The notes under the pieces are model-generated. The model had not been told where the DNA came from, did not search any database, and was given only the letters and a program-made list of their open reading frames with translations. 64,000 bases of DNA from Ramlibacter aurantiacus (GTDB taxonomy: Bacteria; Pseudomonadota; Gammaproteobacteria; Burkholderiales; Burkholderiaceae_C), in NCBI RefSeq assembly GCF_016722895.1, contig NZ_JAEQNA010000003.1, forward strand, positions 347,081 to 411,080, read 5' to 3'. Below are positions 47,682 through 56,198 of the stretch, one piece after another. A program made the position numbers and the translations under genes. How positions within the stretch are numbered: position 1 is the stretch's first letter; each line of letters starts with the position of its first letter.

Positions 47682-50003
47682 ATGTCCCATGTCCCGTCCC
47701 TGGCCGCGCCCGCGGCGTTCGGCGCGGCCGGCGCGTCCGCCGAGGCCGAAAGCCGCTGGAGCGCGCTCGACGACGCCGCCGAATGGGAGGCGTTCAGCCG
47801 TCCCGTCGCCGGCGTGCCCGGCACCTGGGAGTCGTACCTCGCGATCGAGGGCATGCACTGCGCCGCCTGCACCCTGCTGGTGGAACAGGCGCTGATGCGC
47901 GTGCCCGGCGTGCGCTCGGTGGATGTCAACGGCGCCAGCCAGACCGCCCGCATCGTCTGGGACCCCACCGCCGCCAAGCCCTCGGCCTGGCTCGCCGCGC
48001 TGCGCCCTGCCGGCTACGGCGCCATGCCCGCCGGCGACCTGCTGCACGCGGGCGCGCGCCTGAAGGCGCAGCGGCTGATGCTGTGGCGTTGGCTGGTGGC
48101 GGGCTTTTGCATGATGCAGGCCATGATGTATGCGCTGCCCATCTACGTGGCGGCCCCGGGCGAGATCACGCCCGACATCGAGGCCCTGCTGCGCTGGGGC
48201 GCCTGGATGATGACCCTGCCGGTGGTCCTGTTCTCCTGCTGGCCATTCTTCACCGCCGCCGTGCGCGACCTGCGCCAGCGCCGCATCGGCATGGACGTGC
48301 CGGTGGCGCTGGGCATCGCCATCGCCTTCCTCGCCAGCACCGCGGCCACCTTCGATCCCGGCGGCCCGTGGGGCGACGAGGTCTGGTACGACTCGGTCAC
48401 CATGTTCGTGTTCTTCCTGCTGTCCGGCCGCCTGCTGGAGCAGCGGCTGCGCGATCGCACGGCCGGTTCGCTGCAGGCGCTGATGCGCCGGCTGCCCGGA
48501 CGCGTCGAGCGCGAGACAGCCGACGGCGGCGTCGAGCAGGTGGCGGTGCGCAGCCTGCGAGTCGGGGACCGGGTGCGGCTGCGGCCCGGTGAGGTGTTCC
48601 CGGCCGACGGTCGCATCGAAGCCGGCCACACCCGCGTGGACGAGGCCCTGCTCACCGGCGAATCCGACGCGCTGGTGCGTGGCCCGGGCGACCCGGTGAT
48701 CGCCGGCAGCCACAACTTCAGCGGCGCGGTGACCATGTCCATCGAGCGCCTGGGTCCAGACACGCGCTTCGCCGGCATCGTGGCCCTGATGGAGCGGGCC
48801 TGCGTCGACAAGCCGCAGCTGGCGCAGCTGGCCGACCGCATCGCCAGGCCTTTCCTGCTGGCGGTGCTGGCCGCTGCCGCGGTGGCGGCGGGCCTCTGGT
48901 GGGATGCCGGCGCGGCCCATGCCATGTCGGTGGCCGTGGCGGTGCTGATCGTCACCTGTCCCTGCGCGCTGTCGCTGGCCACGCCGGCCGCCAGCCTCAC
49001 GGCGGCCGGTGCGCTGGCCCGGCGCGGGCTGCTGGTGCGGCGATTGCAGGCGCTCGACGCGGCGGCGCGGGTGGATACGGTGGTCTTCGACAAGACGGGC
49101 ACGCTGACCGACGACGCGATGGCGCTGGGCGAGGTGCGGTGCCGCGCCGGGGTCGACCGAGCCGAAGGGCTTGCGGCCGGTGCGGCGCTGGCGTCAGCTT
49201 CGCTGCATCCCTTGTCGCGGGCACTGGCCGCTGCGGGTGGGGCCGGACTGCCGCAGGTGGCCGATGTGCGCGAGCAGGCCGGCCATGGCTTGCGCGGACG
49301 CTTGTGCACCGGCGCCCTGGCCGCGGGCCGACCGGACGGCGTGGAGCTGCGCCTGGGCTCGGCCCAGTTCTGCGATGCGCCCGAAGGTCATTCGCAACCA
49401 GGCTCAGCGCAGGCGCAGGTGCACCTGGCCGATGAGAGCGGATGGCTCGCAAGCTTCAGCTTCGGTGAATCGCTGCGGCCGCAGGCGTCGGAGGCGATTG
49501 CACGACTGCGCGCGCAGGGGCTGGACGTGCGGCTGCTCTCGGGTGACCGGCCGGCGGCGGTTCGGCGGCTGGCGGCGCGGGCCGGCATCGAGCATTGGGA
49601 GGCGGGTTGCACGCCCGAGGACAAGCTGTCCCGGCTGCGCGAATTGCAGCGCCAGGGACGGCGGGTGCTGATGGTGGGCGACGGCATGAACGACGGGCCC
49701 GTGCTGGCGGCGGCCGATGTGTCGGTGGCGATGGGGCAGGGGGTGCCGCTGGCGCAGGAGCGGGCGGACTTCATCGTGCAAAGCGGGCGGCTGGCGGCGG
49801 TGGTGTCGCTGGTGTCGCAGGGGCGTCGCACGACGCGGGTGGTTCGGCAGAACCTGGCCTGGGCTGCGATCTACAACGCGGCTTGCGTGCCGTTGGCGAT
49901 TGCGGGGCAGATGCCACCGTGGCTGGCGGGGTTGGGCATGGCGGCCAGTTCGCTGGTGGTGGTGCTGAATGCGGCGCGGCTGGCTCGGGTGCCGGGGGGT
50001 TGA
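47682..50003 (+). CDS. ccoI: cbb3 oxidase maturation copper P-type ATPase CcoI
   Basis: 773 aa, P1B ATPase. Heavy-metal domain GMHCAAC with C60 and C63, eight membrane helices, TGES in the actuator region, metal-site CPC at 426-428 (TCPCALSLATP), phosphorylation site DKTGT at 470 and GDGMNDGP in the hinge. FixI/CcoI ATPases export copper to the periplasm for cytochrome oxidase assembly; the position just before ccoS and ccoN supports CcoI over a CopA detoxification pump. Confidence 0.93.
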   Translation: MSHVPSLAAPAAFGAAGASAEAESRWSALDDAAEWEAFSRPVAGVPGTWESYLAIEGMHCAACTLLVEQALMRVPGVRSVDVNGASQTARIVWDPTAAKPSAWLAALRPAGYGAMPAGDLLHAGARLKAQRLMLWRWLVAGFCMMQAMMYALPIYVAAPGEITPDIEALLRWGAWMMTLPVVLFSCWPFFTAAVRDLRQRRIGMDVPVALGIAIAFLASTAATFDPGGPWGDEVWYDSVTMFVFFLLSGRLLEQRLRDRTAGSLQALMRRLPGRVERETADGGVEQVAVRSLRVGDRVRLRPGEVFPADGRIEAGHTRVDEALLTGESDALVRGPGDPVIAGSHNFSGAVTMSIERLGPDTRFAGIVALMERACVDKPQLAQLADRIARPFLLAVLAAAAVAAGLWWDAGAAHAMSVAVAVLIVTCPCALSLATPAASLTAAGALARRGLLVRRLQALDAAARVDTVVFDKTGTLTDDAMALGEVRCRAGVDRAEGLAAGAALASASLHPLSRALAAAGGAGLPQVADVREQAGHGLRGRLCTGALAAGRPDGVELRLGSAQFCDAPEGHSQPGSAQAQVHLADESGWLASFSFGESLRPQASEAIARLRAQGLDVRLLSGDRPAAVRRLAARAGIEHWEAGCTPEDKLSRLRELQRQGRRVLMVGDGMNDGPVLAAADVSVAMGQGVPLAQERADFIVQSGRLAAVVSLVSQGRRTTRVVRQNLAWAAIYNAACVPLAIAGQMPPWLAGLGMAASSLVVVLNAARLARVPGG

Positions 50004-50425
50004 CGTGGTTGATCGTTTTTGTATTTGTAGCGGTCGTGGGAAGCCGGGTCTCGCCCCGGCGGGCGAGTCACTTTCTTTTGCTTCGCCAAAAGAAAGTGAC
50101 CAAAGAAAAGGCGACCCCACTGTCTGCGTCCCTCGCCGCCCTTCGGGCGCCGAGGGCAACCTGCGGTGCTCGGGTGGCGGGGGAAGCGCAGAAACTCGCC
50201 CCGGCGGGGCTCCGACATCTGCGCTTCTTTTCCCCCGCCGCCCTGCGCTCCTCGGCGCAGCCACAGGGGATTTTCTTCACGGGCCATCGCTGCGCTCGGC
50301 CTTCGATGGCGCCCTTCACCGACCCCGTTCTCCCTGAGCTTGTCGAAGGGCCCGCCCTTACCCCGTTCGCCCTGAGCCCGTCGAAGGGCTTGCGCACAAC
50401 CCCCTCGATCACCACCCCTGATCCC
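50004..50425. repeat. 422-bp gene-free mosaic of interspersed repeats
   Basis: No gene is credible here although all frames stay open in long stretches. It holds a perfect 13-bp hairpin (TCACTTTCTTTTG and CAAAAGAAAGTGA, 50068-50080 and 50087-50099) next to GCCGGG/CCCGGC arms (from 50043), and two copies of the motif CCCTGAGC(T/C)(T/C)GTCGAAGGG at 50325-50350 and 50361-50390. The latter motif recurs at 63662-63829. These are non-coding REP-like elements. The run of A-rich DNA after the hairpin is unlike the surrounding genes. Confidence 0.75.
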
Positions 50426-50563
50426 ATGGACATCCTCTTCATCCTCGTCCCCCTGTCCGTCGTCCTCGCCCTCCTGATCCTCGGCGGGCTGGCCTGGGCC
50501 GTCTGGCGCGGCCAGTTCGAATCGGTCGACGCCGAAGCCGAGCGCATCCTCGAACCCGATTGA
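50426..50563 (+). CDS. ccoS: cbb3 oxidase maturation protein CcoS
   Basis: 45 aa, the family size. One membrane helix ([24 protein letters not shown] region, about 4-27) followed by the typical [16 protein letters not shown]. CcoS is required for cofactor insertion into the cbb3 oxidase. It lies between ccoI and ccoN, separated from ccoI by a repeat-filled gap. Confidence 0.92.
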   Translation: MDILFILVPLSVVLALLILGGLAWAVWRGQFESVDAEAERILEPD

Positions 50564-50592
50564 GTTCGCGCGGCCTCTCGCCGCACCGCCGC

Positions 50593-50606
50593 TTGACCTG
50601 CATCAA
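50593..50606. promoter_or_regulatory. FNR/Anr box upstream of ccoN
   Basis: TTGAC-CTGC-ATCAA, one mismatch from the FNR consensus. The centre is about 61 bp before the ccoN ATG (50661), between ccoS and ccoN, a fitting location for activation of the oxidase genes under low oxygen. Confidence 0.75.
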
Positions 50607-50660
50607 GCCTCGCGCACCCCCCGCACCGGACACTCGCTGTCATCCTCAACGGTGCATTCC

Positions 50661-52097
50661 ATGACAACAGCTACTCTGGCTCCGACGGTCCGCTACCACG
50701 ACACGGTGGTGCGGCAGTTCTCACTCATGGCCGTGGTCTGGGGCGTGGTGGGCATGCTGGTCGGCGTGTTCATCGCGGCGCAGCTTGCCTGGCCGGAACT
50801 CAACTTCGGCATCTCCTGGCTCAGCTACGGCCGGCTGCGGCCGCTGCACACCAACGCCGTGATCTTCGCCTTCGGCGGCTGCGCGCTGATCGCCACCAGC
50901 TACTGGGTGGTGCAGCGCACCTGCCATGTGCCGCTGTTCGCACCCAAGCTCGCCGCGTTCACCTTCTGGGGATGGCAGGCGGTCATCGTGGCGGCGGCCA
51001 TCAGCCTGCCCCTGGGCTACACCTCGGGCAAGGAATACGCCGAGCTGGAGTGGCCCATCGACATCCTGATCACGCTGGTGTGGGTGGCGTACGCCATCGT
51101 TTTCTTCGGCACCATCGGCACGCGCAAGGTGCGCCACATCTACGTGGCCAACTGGTTCTACGGCGCGTTCATCCTGGCCGTGGCCATCCTGCACCTGGTC
51201 AACAGCGCCGCCACGCCGGCCGGCTGGATGAAGTCGTACTCGGCTTACGCCGGCGTGCAGGACGCGATGATCCAGTGGTGGTATGGCCATAACGCGGTCG
51301 GCTTCTTCCTCACCGCCGGCTTCCTGGGGATGATGTATTACTTCATTCCCAAGCAGGCCGAGCGCCCGGTCTACAGCTACCGCCTGTCGATCGTCCACTT
51401 CTGGGCGCTGATCTTCACCTACATGTGGGCGGGCCCGCACCACCTGCACTTCACCGCGCTGCCCGACTGGGCGCAGTCGGTGGGCATGCTGTTCTCGCTG
51501 ATCCTGCTGGCGCCCAGCTGGGGCGGGATGATCAACGGGATCATGACCCTCTCGGGTGCCTGGCACAAACTGCGCGATGACCCCATCCTGCGCTTCCTGA
51601 TCGTGTCGCTCTCGTTCTACGGGATGAGCACCTTCGAGGGCCCGATGATGTCGGTCAAGACGGTGAACGCGCTGTCGCACTACACCGACTGGACCGTCGG
51701 CCACGTGCACGCCGGGGCGCTGGGCTGGGTGGGCCTGATCTCCATGGGCTCGCTGTACTACCTGATCCCGCGCCTGTTCGGGCAGAAGAAGATGTACAGC
51801 GTGCCGGCCATCGAGCTGCACTTCTGGATCTCCACCCTGGGCATCGTGCTGTACATCGCCGCGATGTGGATCGCCGGCGTGATGCAGGGCCTGATGTGGC
51901 GCGCCGTGAATGCCGACGGCACCCTGACCTACACCTTCGTCGAATCGGTGAAGGCCACCTATCCCTACTACGTCATCCGCTTCATCGGCGGCGTGCTGTA
52001 CCTGGGCGGCATGCTGGTCATGGCCTGGAACACCTGGATGACCGTGGCCGGCGGCCGCGCCGTGCGGCTGGCCGTGCCGGCCCCGGCCCACGCCTGA
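50661..52097 (+). CDS. ccoN: cbb3-type cytochrome c oxidase subunit I
   Basis: 478 aa from ATG 50661; a GTG at 50652 would add three residues. About twelve membrane helices. Heme and copper ligands are visible in [24 protein letters not shown] and [10 protein letters not shown]. It is the catalytic subunit, reducing oxygen at a heme b3-CuB site with high affinity. First gene of ccoNOQP. Confidence 0.97.
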   Translation: MTTATLAPTVRYHDTVVRQFSLMAVVWGVVGMLVGVFIAAQLAWPELNFGISWLSYGRLRPLHTNAVIFAFGGCALIATSYWVVQRTCHVPLFAPKLAAFTFWGWQAVIVAAAISLPLGYTSGKEYAELEWPIDILITLVWVAYAIVFFGTIGTRKVRHIYVANWFYGAFILAVAILHLVNSAATPAGWMKSYSAYAGVQDAMIQWWYGHNAVGFFLTAGFLGMMYYFIPKQAERPVYSYRLSIVHFWALIFTYMWAGPHHLHFTALPDWAQSVGMLFSLILLAPSWGGMINGIMTLSGAWHKLRDDPILRFLIVSLSFYGMSTFEGPMMSVKTVNALSHYTDWTVGHVHAGALGWVGLISMGSLYYLIPRLFGQKKMYSVPAIELHFWISTLGIVLYIAAMWIAGVMQGLMWRAVNADGTLTYTFVESVKATYPYYVIRFIGGVLYLGGMLVMAWNTWMTVAGGRAVRLAVPAPAHA

Positions 52098-52128
52098 TGC
52101 GCCCGATGCGAGCGACGAGGACCTATCC

Positions 52129-52755
52129 ATGAGCAACACCCCAACCCCCACCGGCTTCTCGCACGAGAAGGTCGAGACCAACAACTTCCTCATGATCGTT
52201 CTGATCCTGCTGGTGGTCGCCGTCGGCGGCCTGGTGGAGATCGTGCCGCTGTTCTTCCAGAAATCGACCACCGAGGCCGTGCAGGGGGTCAAGCCCTACA
52301 CCGCGCTGCAGCTGGCCGGCCGCGACATCTACCTGCGCGAAGGTTGCTACAACTGCCACTCGCAGATGATCCGCCCCTTCCGCGCCGAGACGCTGCGCTA
52401 CGGCCACTACTCGGTGGCCGGCGAGTTCGTCTACGACCACCCCTTCCAGTGGGGCAGCAAGCGCACCGGTCCCGACCTGCACCGCGTGGGCGGCCGCTAC
52501 AGCGACGAATGGCACCGCGTGCACCTGAACAACCCGCGCGACGTGGTGCCCGAGTCGAACATGCCGGCCTATCCCTGGCTGGAGCGCAACAAGCTCGATC
52601 CGTCCGAGCTGCCCACCAAGATGCGCGCGCTGCGCCGCGTGGGGGTGCCGTATTCGGACGCCGAGATCGCCGAGGCGCCAGCCGCCGTCAAGGGCAAGAC
52701 CGAGATGGACGCGCTCATCGCCTACCTGCAAGGCATGGGCCTGAGTCTGAAGTGA
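52129..52755 (+). CDS. ccoO: cbb3-type cytochrome c oxidase subunit II
   Basis: 208 aa, one N-terminal membrane helix (about 20-42) and one heme c site C73-Y-N-C76-H77 in [15 protein letters not shown], with the later [15 protein letters not shown]. It passes electrons from CcoP toward CcoN. Ribosome site gaggac lies upstream. Its stop codon is the first base triplet of an interspersed repeat. Confidence 0.97.
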   Translation: MSNTPTPTGFSHEKVETNNFLMIVLILLVVAVGGLVEIVPLFFQKSTTEAVQGVKPYTALQLAGRDIYLREGCYNCHSQMIRPFRAETLRYGHYSVAGEFVYDHPFQWGSKRTGPDLHRVGGRYSDEWHRVHLNNPRDVVPESNMPAYPWLERNKLDPSELPTKMRALRRVGVPYSDAEIAEAPAAVKGKTEMDALIAYLQGMGLSLK

Positions 52756-52836
52756 CCCCCCCGAAGCGCCTTCGGCGCCTCCCCCCAAGGGGGGCGCAAC
52801 CAGCGGCCCGGCAAAGCCGGTTCCGCGGTTGCACCG
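52753..52836 (+). repeat. Stop-codon-adjacent intergenic repeat, copy 1
   Basis: Starts at the ccoO stop (TGACCCCCCCGAAGCG), continues with the hairpin GCGCC-TTC-GGCGC, a second hairpin CCCCCC-AA-GGGGGG, then GCGGCCCGGCAAAGCCGG and TTCCGCGG. Related copies lie after ogt and ccoH. The hairpins could terminate or stabilise mRNA, and the element widens the ccoO-ccoQ gap to 168 bp. Confidence 0.75.
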
Positions 52837-52923
52837 GAACGGCCTGCCGCTGCGCGGCGGCGGGAAGCACCCGCCTCGGTGGGACGCGCTTGAATGGTCT
52901 TCGTTATGCAATGGATCACTGAC

Positions 52924-53088
52924 ATGGACATCAACACCCTGCGCATCCTGGCGACGCTGCTGTCGTTCGCCACCTTCGCCGGCATCGCCTTCTGGGCCTA
53001 TGCCCGCGCCAACCGTGGCCGCTTCGACGAGGCCGCCGCGCTTCCCTTCCAGTTCGACGAGATGAACGACAACGAGGTGCCGCGATGA
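52924..53088 (+). CDS. ccoQ: cbb3-type oxidase subunit CcoQ
   Basis: 54 aa with a single membrane helix (about 5-27) and the usual acidic tail FDEAAALPFQFDEMNDNE. CcoQ stabilises the assembled cbb3 complex. ATG 52924 follows the family start; its stop overlaps ccoP (ATGA at 53085-53088). Confidence 0.9.
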   Translation: MDINTLRILATLLSFATFAGIAFWAYARANRGRFDEAAALPFQFDEMNDNEVPR

Positions 53089-54041
53089 GCGACTTCAACG
53101 GCGATTTCTGGTCGGTCTACGTGGCCGGCCTCACCCTTGTGAGCATCGTGGCGTGCCTGCTGCTCCTGTGGATCACCGCTCGCAAGAAGGTGGCGGCCGA
53201 CGCCGACAACACCACCGGCCACGTCTGGGACGGAGACCTGCGCGAGATGAACAACCCCATGCCACGCTGGTGGGTGTGGCTGTTCGTGGGCACCATCATC
53301 TTCTCGCTGCTGTACCTGGTGGCCTACCCGGGCCTGGGCAGCTACCAGGGAACGCTGGGCTGGAGCACCGCCGGCAATTACCAGAAGGAGATGGAGCGGG
53401 CACGCCAGCAGCTCGAGCCGCTCTATGCGCAGTTCACCGCGCGCAAGCCCGAAGAACTGGCCGGCGACGTGCACGCGATGGGCATCGGCGAGCGCCTGTT
53501 CATGAACAACTGCGCGCAGTGCCACGGCTCGGACGCACGCGGCAGCAAGGGCTTTCCCAACCTGGCCGACAAGGACTGGCTGTGGGGCGGCTCGCCGGAC
53601 AAAATCGCCGAGACCCTTCACCAGGGCCGCACGGGCGCCATGCCGCCCATGGGGGCGGCCGTCGGCGGGGCCGACGACGTCAAGAACGTGGCGCACTACG
53701 TGCTGAGCCTGTCCAAGGCGCCGCACGATTCGCTGCGGGCCCAGCTGGGCAAGTCCAGGTTCACCGCCTGCGCGGCCTGCCACGGCATGGACGGCAAGGG
53801 CAACACCGCCCTGGGCGCGCCCAACCTCACCGATGACGTGTGGCTGCACGGCTGGGGCGAGCAGGCCATCATCAACATCATCAACAACGGGCGCACCAAC
53901 CACATGCCGGCCCAGCAGAAGCTGCTCACGCCCGAGCAGATCCACGTGCTGTCCGCCTATGTCTGGGGCTTGTCGAACAAGCCGGAATGCGTCCGTGAGG
54001 CCATGAGTCCGGGGCCGTTCGCACCCAGGGATCGCCCGTGA
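53085..54041 (+). CDS. ccoP: cbb3-type cytochrome c oxidase subunit III
   Basis: 318 aa. Two N-terminal helices (about 10-31 and 62-82) with MNNPMPRWWVWLF between, then two cytochrome c domains with CAQCH at 143-147 and CAACH at 229-233, each followed by a conserved Met region (GAMPPMG, NHMPAQ). It accepts electrons from soluble or bc1-derived cytochrome c and passes them to CcoO. Coupled to ccoQ and ccoG by 4-bp overlaps. Confidence 0.97.
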   Translation: MSDFNGDFWSVYVAGLTLVSIVACLLLLWITARKKVAADADNTTGHVWDGDLREMNNPMPRWWVWLFVGTIIFSLLYLVAYPGLGSYQGTLGWSTAGNYQKEMERARQQLEPLYAQFTARKPEELAGDVHAMGIGERLFMNNCAQCHGSDARGSKGFPNLADKDWLWGGSPDKIAETLHQGRTGAMPPMGAAVGGADDVKNVAHYVLSLSKAPHDSLRAQLGKSRFTACAACHGMDGKGNTALGAPNLTDDVWLHGWGEQAIINIINNGRTNHMPAQQKLLTPEQIHVLSAYVWGLSNKPECVREAMSPGPFAPRDRP

Positions 54042-55450
54042 AAGTCATCCCCATCATTCCCGAGCCGGCGCCTGCCGGCGAGCAGTCGCTGTACGAGGCG
54101 CACCAGAAGATCTACCCGCGCAGCACCAGCGGGCGCTTCGCGCAGTGGCGATGGATGTTCGTGTTCATCACGCAGCTGGTGTTCTACGGGCTGCCGTGGG
54201 TGAACTGGGGCGAGCGCCAGGCGGTGCTGTTCGACCTGGCGGCGCGGCGTTTCTACCTCTTCGGGTATGTGCTGTATCCGCAGGATTTCATCTATCTCAC
54301 CGGCCTGCTGGTGATCAGCGCGTTCAGCCTGTTCCTGTTCACCGCGGTGGCGGGGCGGCTGTGGTGCGGCTTTGCCTGCCCGCAGACGGTGTACACCGAG
54401 ATCTTCCTGTGGATCGAGCGCAAGCTCGAAGGCGACCGCACCGCGCGCATGAAGCTCGATGCAGCCCCCTGGACCGCGCGCAAGTGGCTGCGCAAGGGCG
54501 GCAAACACCTGATCTGGGTGGCGCTGGCGCTGTGGACCGGGTTCACCTTCGTGGGCTATTTCACGCCCATCACGGTGCTGGGGGGCGAGGTTCTCGACGC
54601 CCGCATGGGCTCGTGGGAGACCTTCTGGGTGCTGTTCTACGGCCTGGCCACCTGGGGCAACGCCGGCTTCATGCGCGAGCAGGTCTGCAAGTACATGTGC
54701 CCCTATGCCCGCTTCCAGAGCGCCATGTTCGACAAGGACACGCTGATCGTGAGCTACGACGCCGGGCGCGGCGAGCCGCGCGGTTCACGCGGCCGCCGCG
54801 ACGATCCCGCGGCCATGGGCCTGGGGTCCTGCGTCGACTGCACCTTGTGCGTGCAGGTCTGCCCCACCGGCATCGACATCCGCAACGGCCTGCAGTACGA
54901 GTGCATCAGCTGCGCCGCCTGCGTGGACGCGTGCGACGGTGTGATGGACAAGCTGAACTATCCGCGCGGCCTGATCCGGTTCACCACCGACAACGCGCTG
55001 ACCGGCCGCTGGGACAAGGCCCGGTTGCTGCGACGCGTGCTGCGTCCGCGGGTGCTGGTCTACACCGTGCTGCTCGGCGCACTGGTGCTGGCCCTGGCGG
55101 GCAGCCTGGCCGTGCGCATGCCGCTGAAGGTGGACGTGGTGCGCGACCGCGCCTCGCTCGCCCGCATCGTCGGCCAGGGCCGCATCGAAAACGTCTACCG
55201 GCTGCAGATCATGAACGCCACCGAACAAAAGCAGCGCTATCGCGTCACCGCCGCCGGCCTGCCCGGGCTAACCGTGGCGTCGGACGCCGAGTTCGAGGTC
55301 GATCCGGCGCAGTCGCGCTGGGTGCCGGTGCGGCTGCAGGTGCCGCCCGATGCCGCCGCGCCGGGCTCGCACCCGGTGCACTTCCGCATCGAGAGCGTCA
55401 CGGGCGATGCGCACGTGAGCGAGAAGTCCGTTTTCCTGGTCCCACGTTAG
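54038..55450 (+). CDS. ccoG: cbb3 oxidase assembly protein CcoG (FixG/RdxA)
   Basis: 470 aa. Several membrane helices, CGFACPQTVYTEIFLWIERKLEG, a double 4Fe-4S ferredoxin region (GSCVDCTLCVQVCPTGIDI and CISCAACVDACD), and a C-terminal beta-sandwich (about 370-468). CcoG is a copper(II) reductase that prepares copper for the cbb3 CuB site. ATG overlaps the ccoP stop. Confidence 0.96.
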   Translation: MKVIPIIPEPAPAGEQSLYEAHQKIYPRSTSGRFAQWRWMFVFITQLVFYGLPWVNWGERQAVLFDLAARRFYLFGYVLYPQDFIYLTGLLVISAFSLFLFTAVAGRLWCGFACPQTVYTEIFLWIERKLEGDRTARMKLDAAPWTARKWLRKGGKHLIWVALALWTGFTFVGYFTPITVLGGEVLDARMGSWETFWVLFYGLATWGNAGFMREQVCKYMCPYARFQSAMFDKDTLIVSYDAGRGEPRGSRGRRDDPAAMGLGSCVDCTLCVQVCPTGIDIRNGLQYECISCAACVDACDGVMDKLNYPRGLIRFTTDNALTGRWDKARLLRRVLRPRVLVYTVLLGALVLALAGSLAVRMPLKVDVVRDRASLARIVGQGRIENVYRLQIMNATEQKQRYRVTAAGLPGLTVASDAEFEVDPAQSRWVPVRLQVPPDAAAPGSHPVHFRIESVTGDAHVSEKSVFLVPR

Positions 55451-55462
55451 AGGATTCATTCC

Positions 55463-55732
55463 ATGGAACCCATCGAAAGCCCCGGCCCCGCAGCCGCTCC
55501 GTGGTGGCGCCACGGCCATGTCTGGCTGGTCATCGCCGGGCCCGTGGTCGCCGTGGTGGCCGGCTTCACCACCCTGTTCCTGGCGCTGAGCACCTCGGAT
55601 CCGCTGGTCGCGCAGGACTATTACCGGCAGGGCATCGAGATCAACCGCACGCTGGCGGCCGAGTCCGCCAAGGCCCTGATGCCGGCCATGCAGGGACGCA
55701 ATCACGCGGCCACGCCGGCCCCGGCGCAGTGA
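55463..55732 (+). CDS. ccoH: FixH/CcoH-like assembly protein
   Basis: 89 aa, shorter than many FixH proteins (about 150). WWRHGHVWLVIAGPVVAVVAGFTTLFLALST forms the helix and VAQDYYRQGIEINRTL is the FixH motif. It is an assembly factor for cbb3 oxidase. Begins 12 bp after ccoG and ends just before another repeat copy. Confidence 0.88.
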   Translation: MEPIESPGPAAAPWWRHGHVWLVIAGPVVAVVAGFTTLFLALSTSDPLVAQDYYRQGIEINRTLAAESAKALMPAMQGRNHAATPAPAQ

Positions 55733-55735
55733 AAG

Positions 55736-55815
55736 GCCACCCCGAAGCGCCTTCGGCGCCTTCCCTCGAGGGCCGCCACCGGCGGCGCGGCCAAGCCGGT
55801 TCCGCGGTGGCCCGC
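55736..55815 (+). repeat. Stop-codon-adjacent intergenic repeat, copy 2
   Basis: Begins four bases after the ccoH stop. It shares CCCCGAAGCGCCTTCGGCGCCTTC..., GCGGC and CAAGCCGGTTCCGCGG with copy 1; the central hairpin differs (CTCGAG/GCCGCC-ACC-GGCGGC). Potential terminator for the cco operon. Confidence 0.65.
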
Positions 55816-55873
55816 GCCTGCAGGGTCTGCTTTCATGCATGACGGATGATGCGCAGCATCGTGGAGAACTCAT

Positions 55874-56152
55874 ATGAGTGACGTCACCCCCGCTCCGGCA
55901 TCGCCTGCCCGCCTGGCCATGGTCGTGGCGTGGCCGGCCTTCCTGTCCGCCTGCCTGCTCGAAGCCGCGGTGTTCGCGCTGGTCGACCCGCTGGAGCTGT
56001 CCTGGGCCGGCGGCCCCCTGGGCTGGACGCGGCAGGCGGTCTACACCGCCGGCTTCTTCGTCTTCTGGGCGGCCGGGCTGCTTTCGGGCGTGCTGTCGGT
56101 CTGGCTGCTGCGGCAGGGAGAGCCTGGAGCCCGCGTGCCGGTGACCGGCTGA
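55874..56152 (+). CDS. Small two- or three-helix membrane protein of the cco locus
   Basis: 92 aa, no named family recognised. Hydrophobic segments at about 12-37, 52-78 (WTRQAVYTAGFFVFWAAGLLSGVLSVWLL). A ribosome site (gtggagaac) precedes the ATG. Its position after ccoH, in the same direction, suggests a role with the oxidase or its assembly, but this is inference. Confidence 0.65.
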   Translation: MSDVTPAPASPARLAMVVAWPAFLSACLLEAAVFALVDPLELSWAGGPLGWTRQAVYTAGFFVFWAAGLLSGVLSVWLLRQGEPGARVPVTG

Positions 56153-56198
56153 TCAGGTCGCGCCCTGGGCTCGGGCTCGGGCGCGGGCTGCGGTACAA

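Noticed and set aside
50325..50390. A CRISPR-like array.
   Set aside because: Only two imperfect copies with no spacer of constant length, and the same motif occurs elsewhere in both directions.
49595..50563. A plus-strand open frame running from ccoI through the intergenic gap into ccoS.
   Set aside because: Only its last 45 codons are a real gene (ccoS); the rest is an out-of-frame copy of ccoI and repeat DNA.
50068..50655. Open frames on both strands in the gap after ccoI.
   Set aside because: They translate REP-like repeats and hairpins; no start with a ribosome site and no domain.
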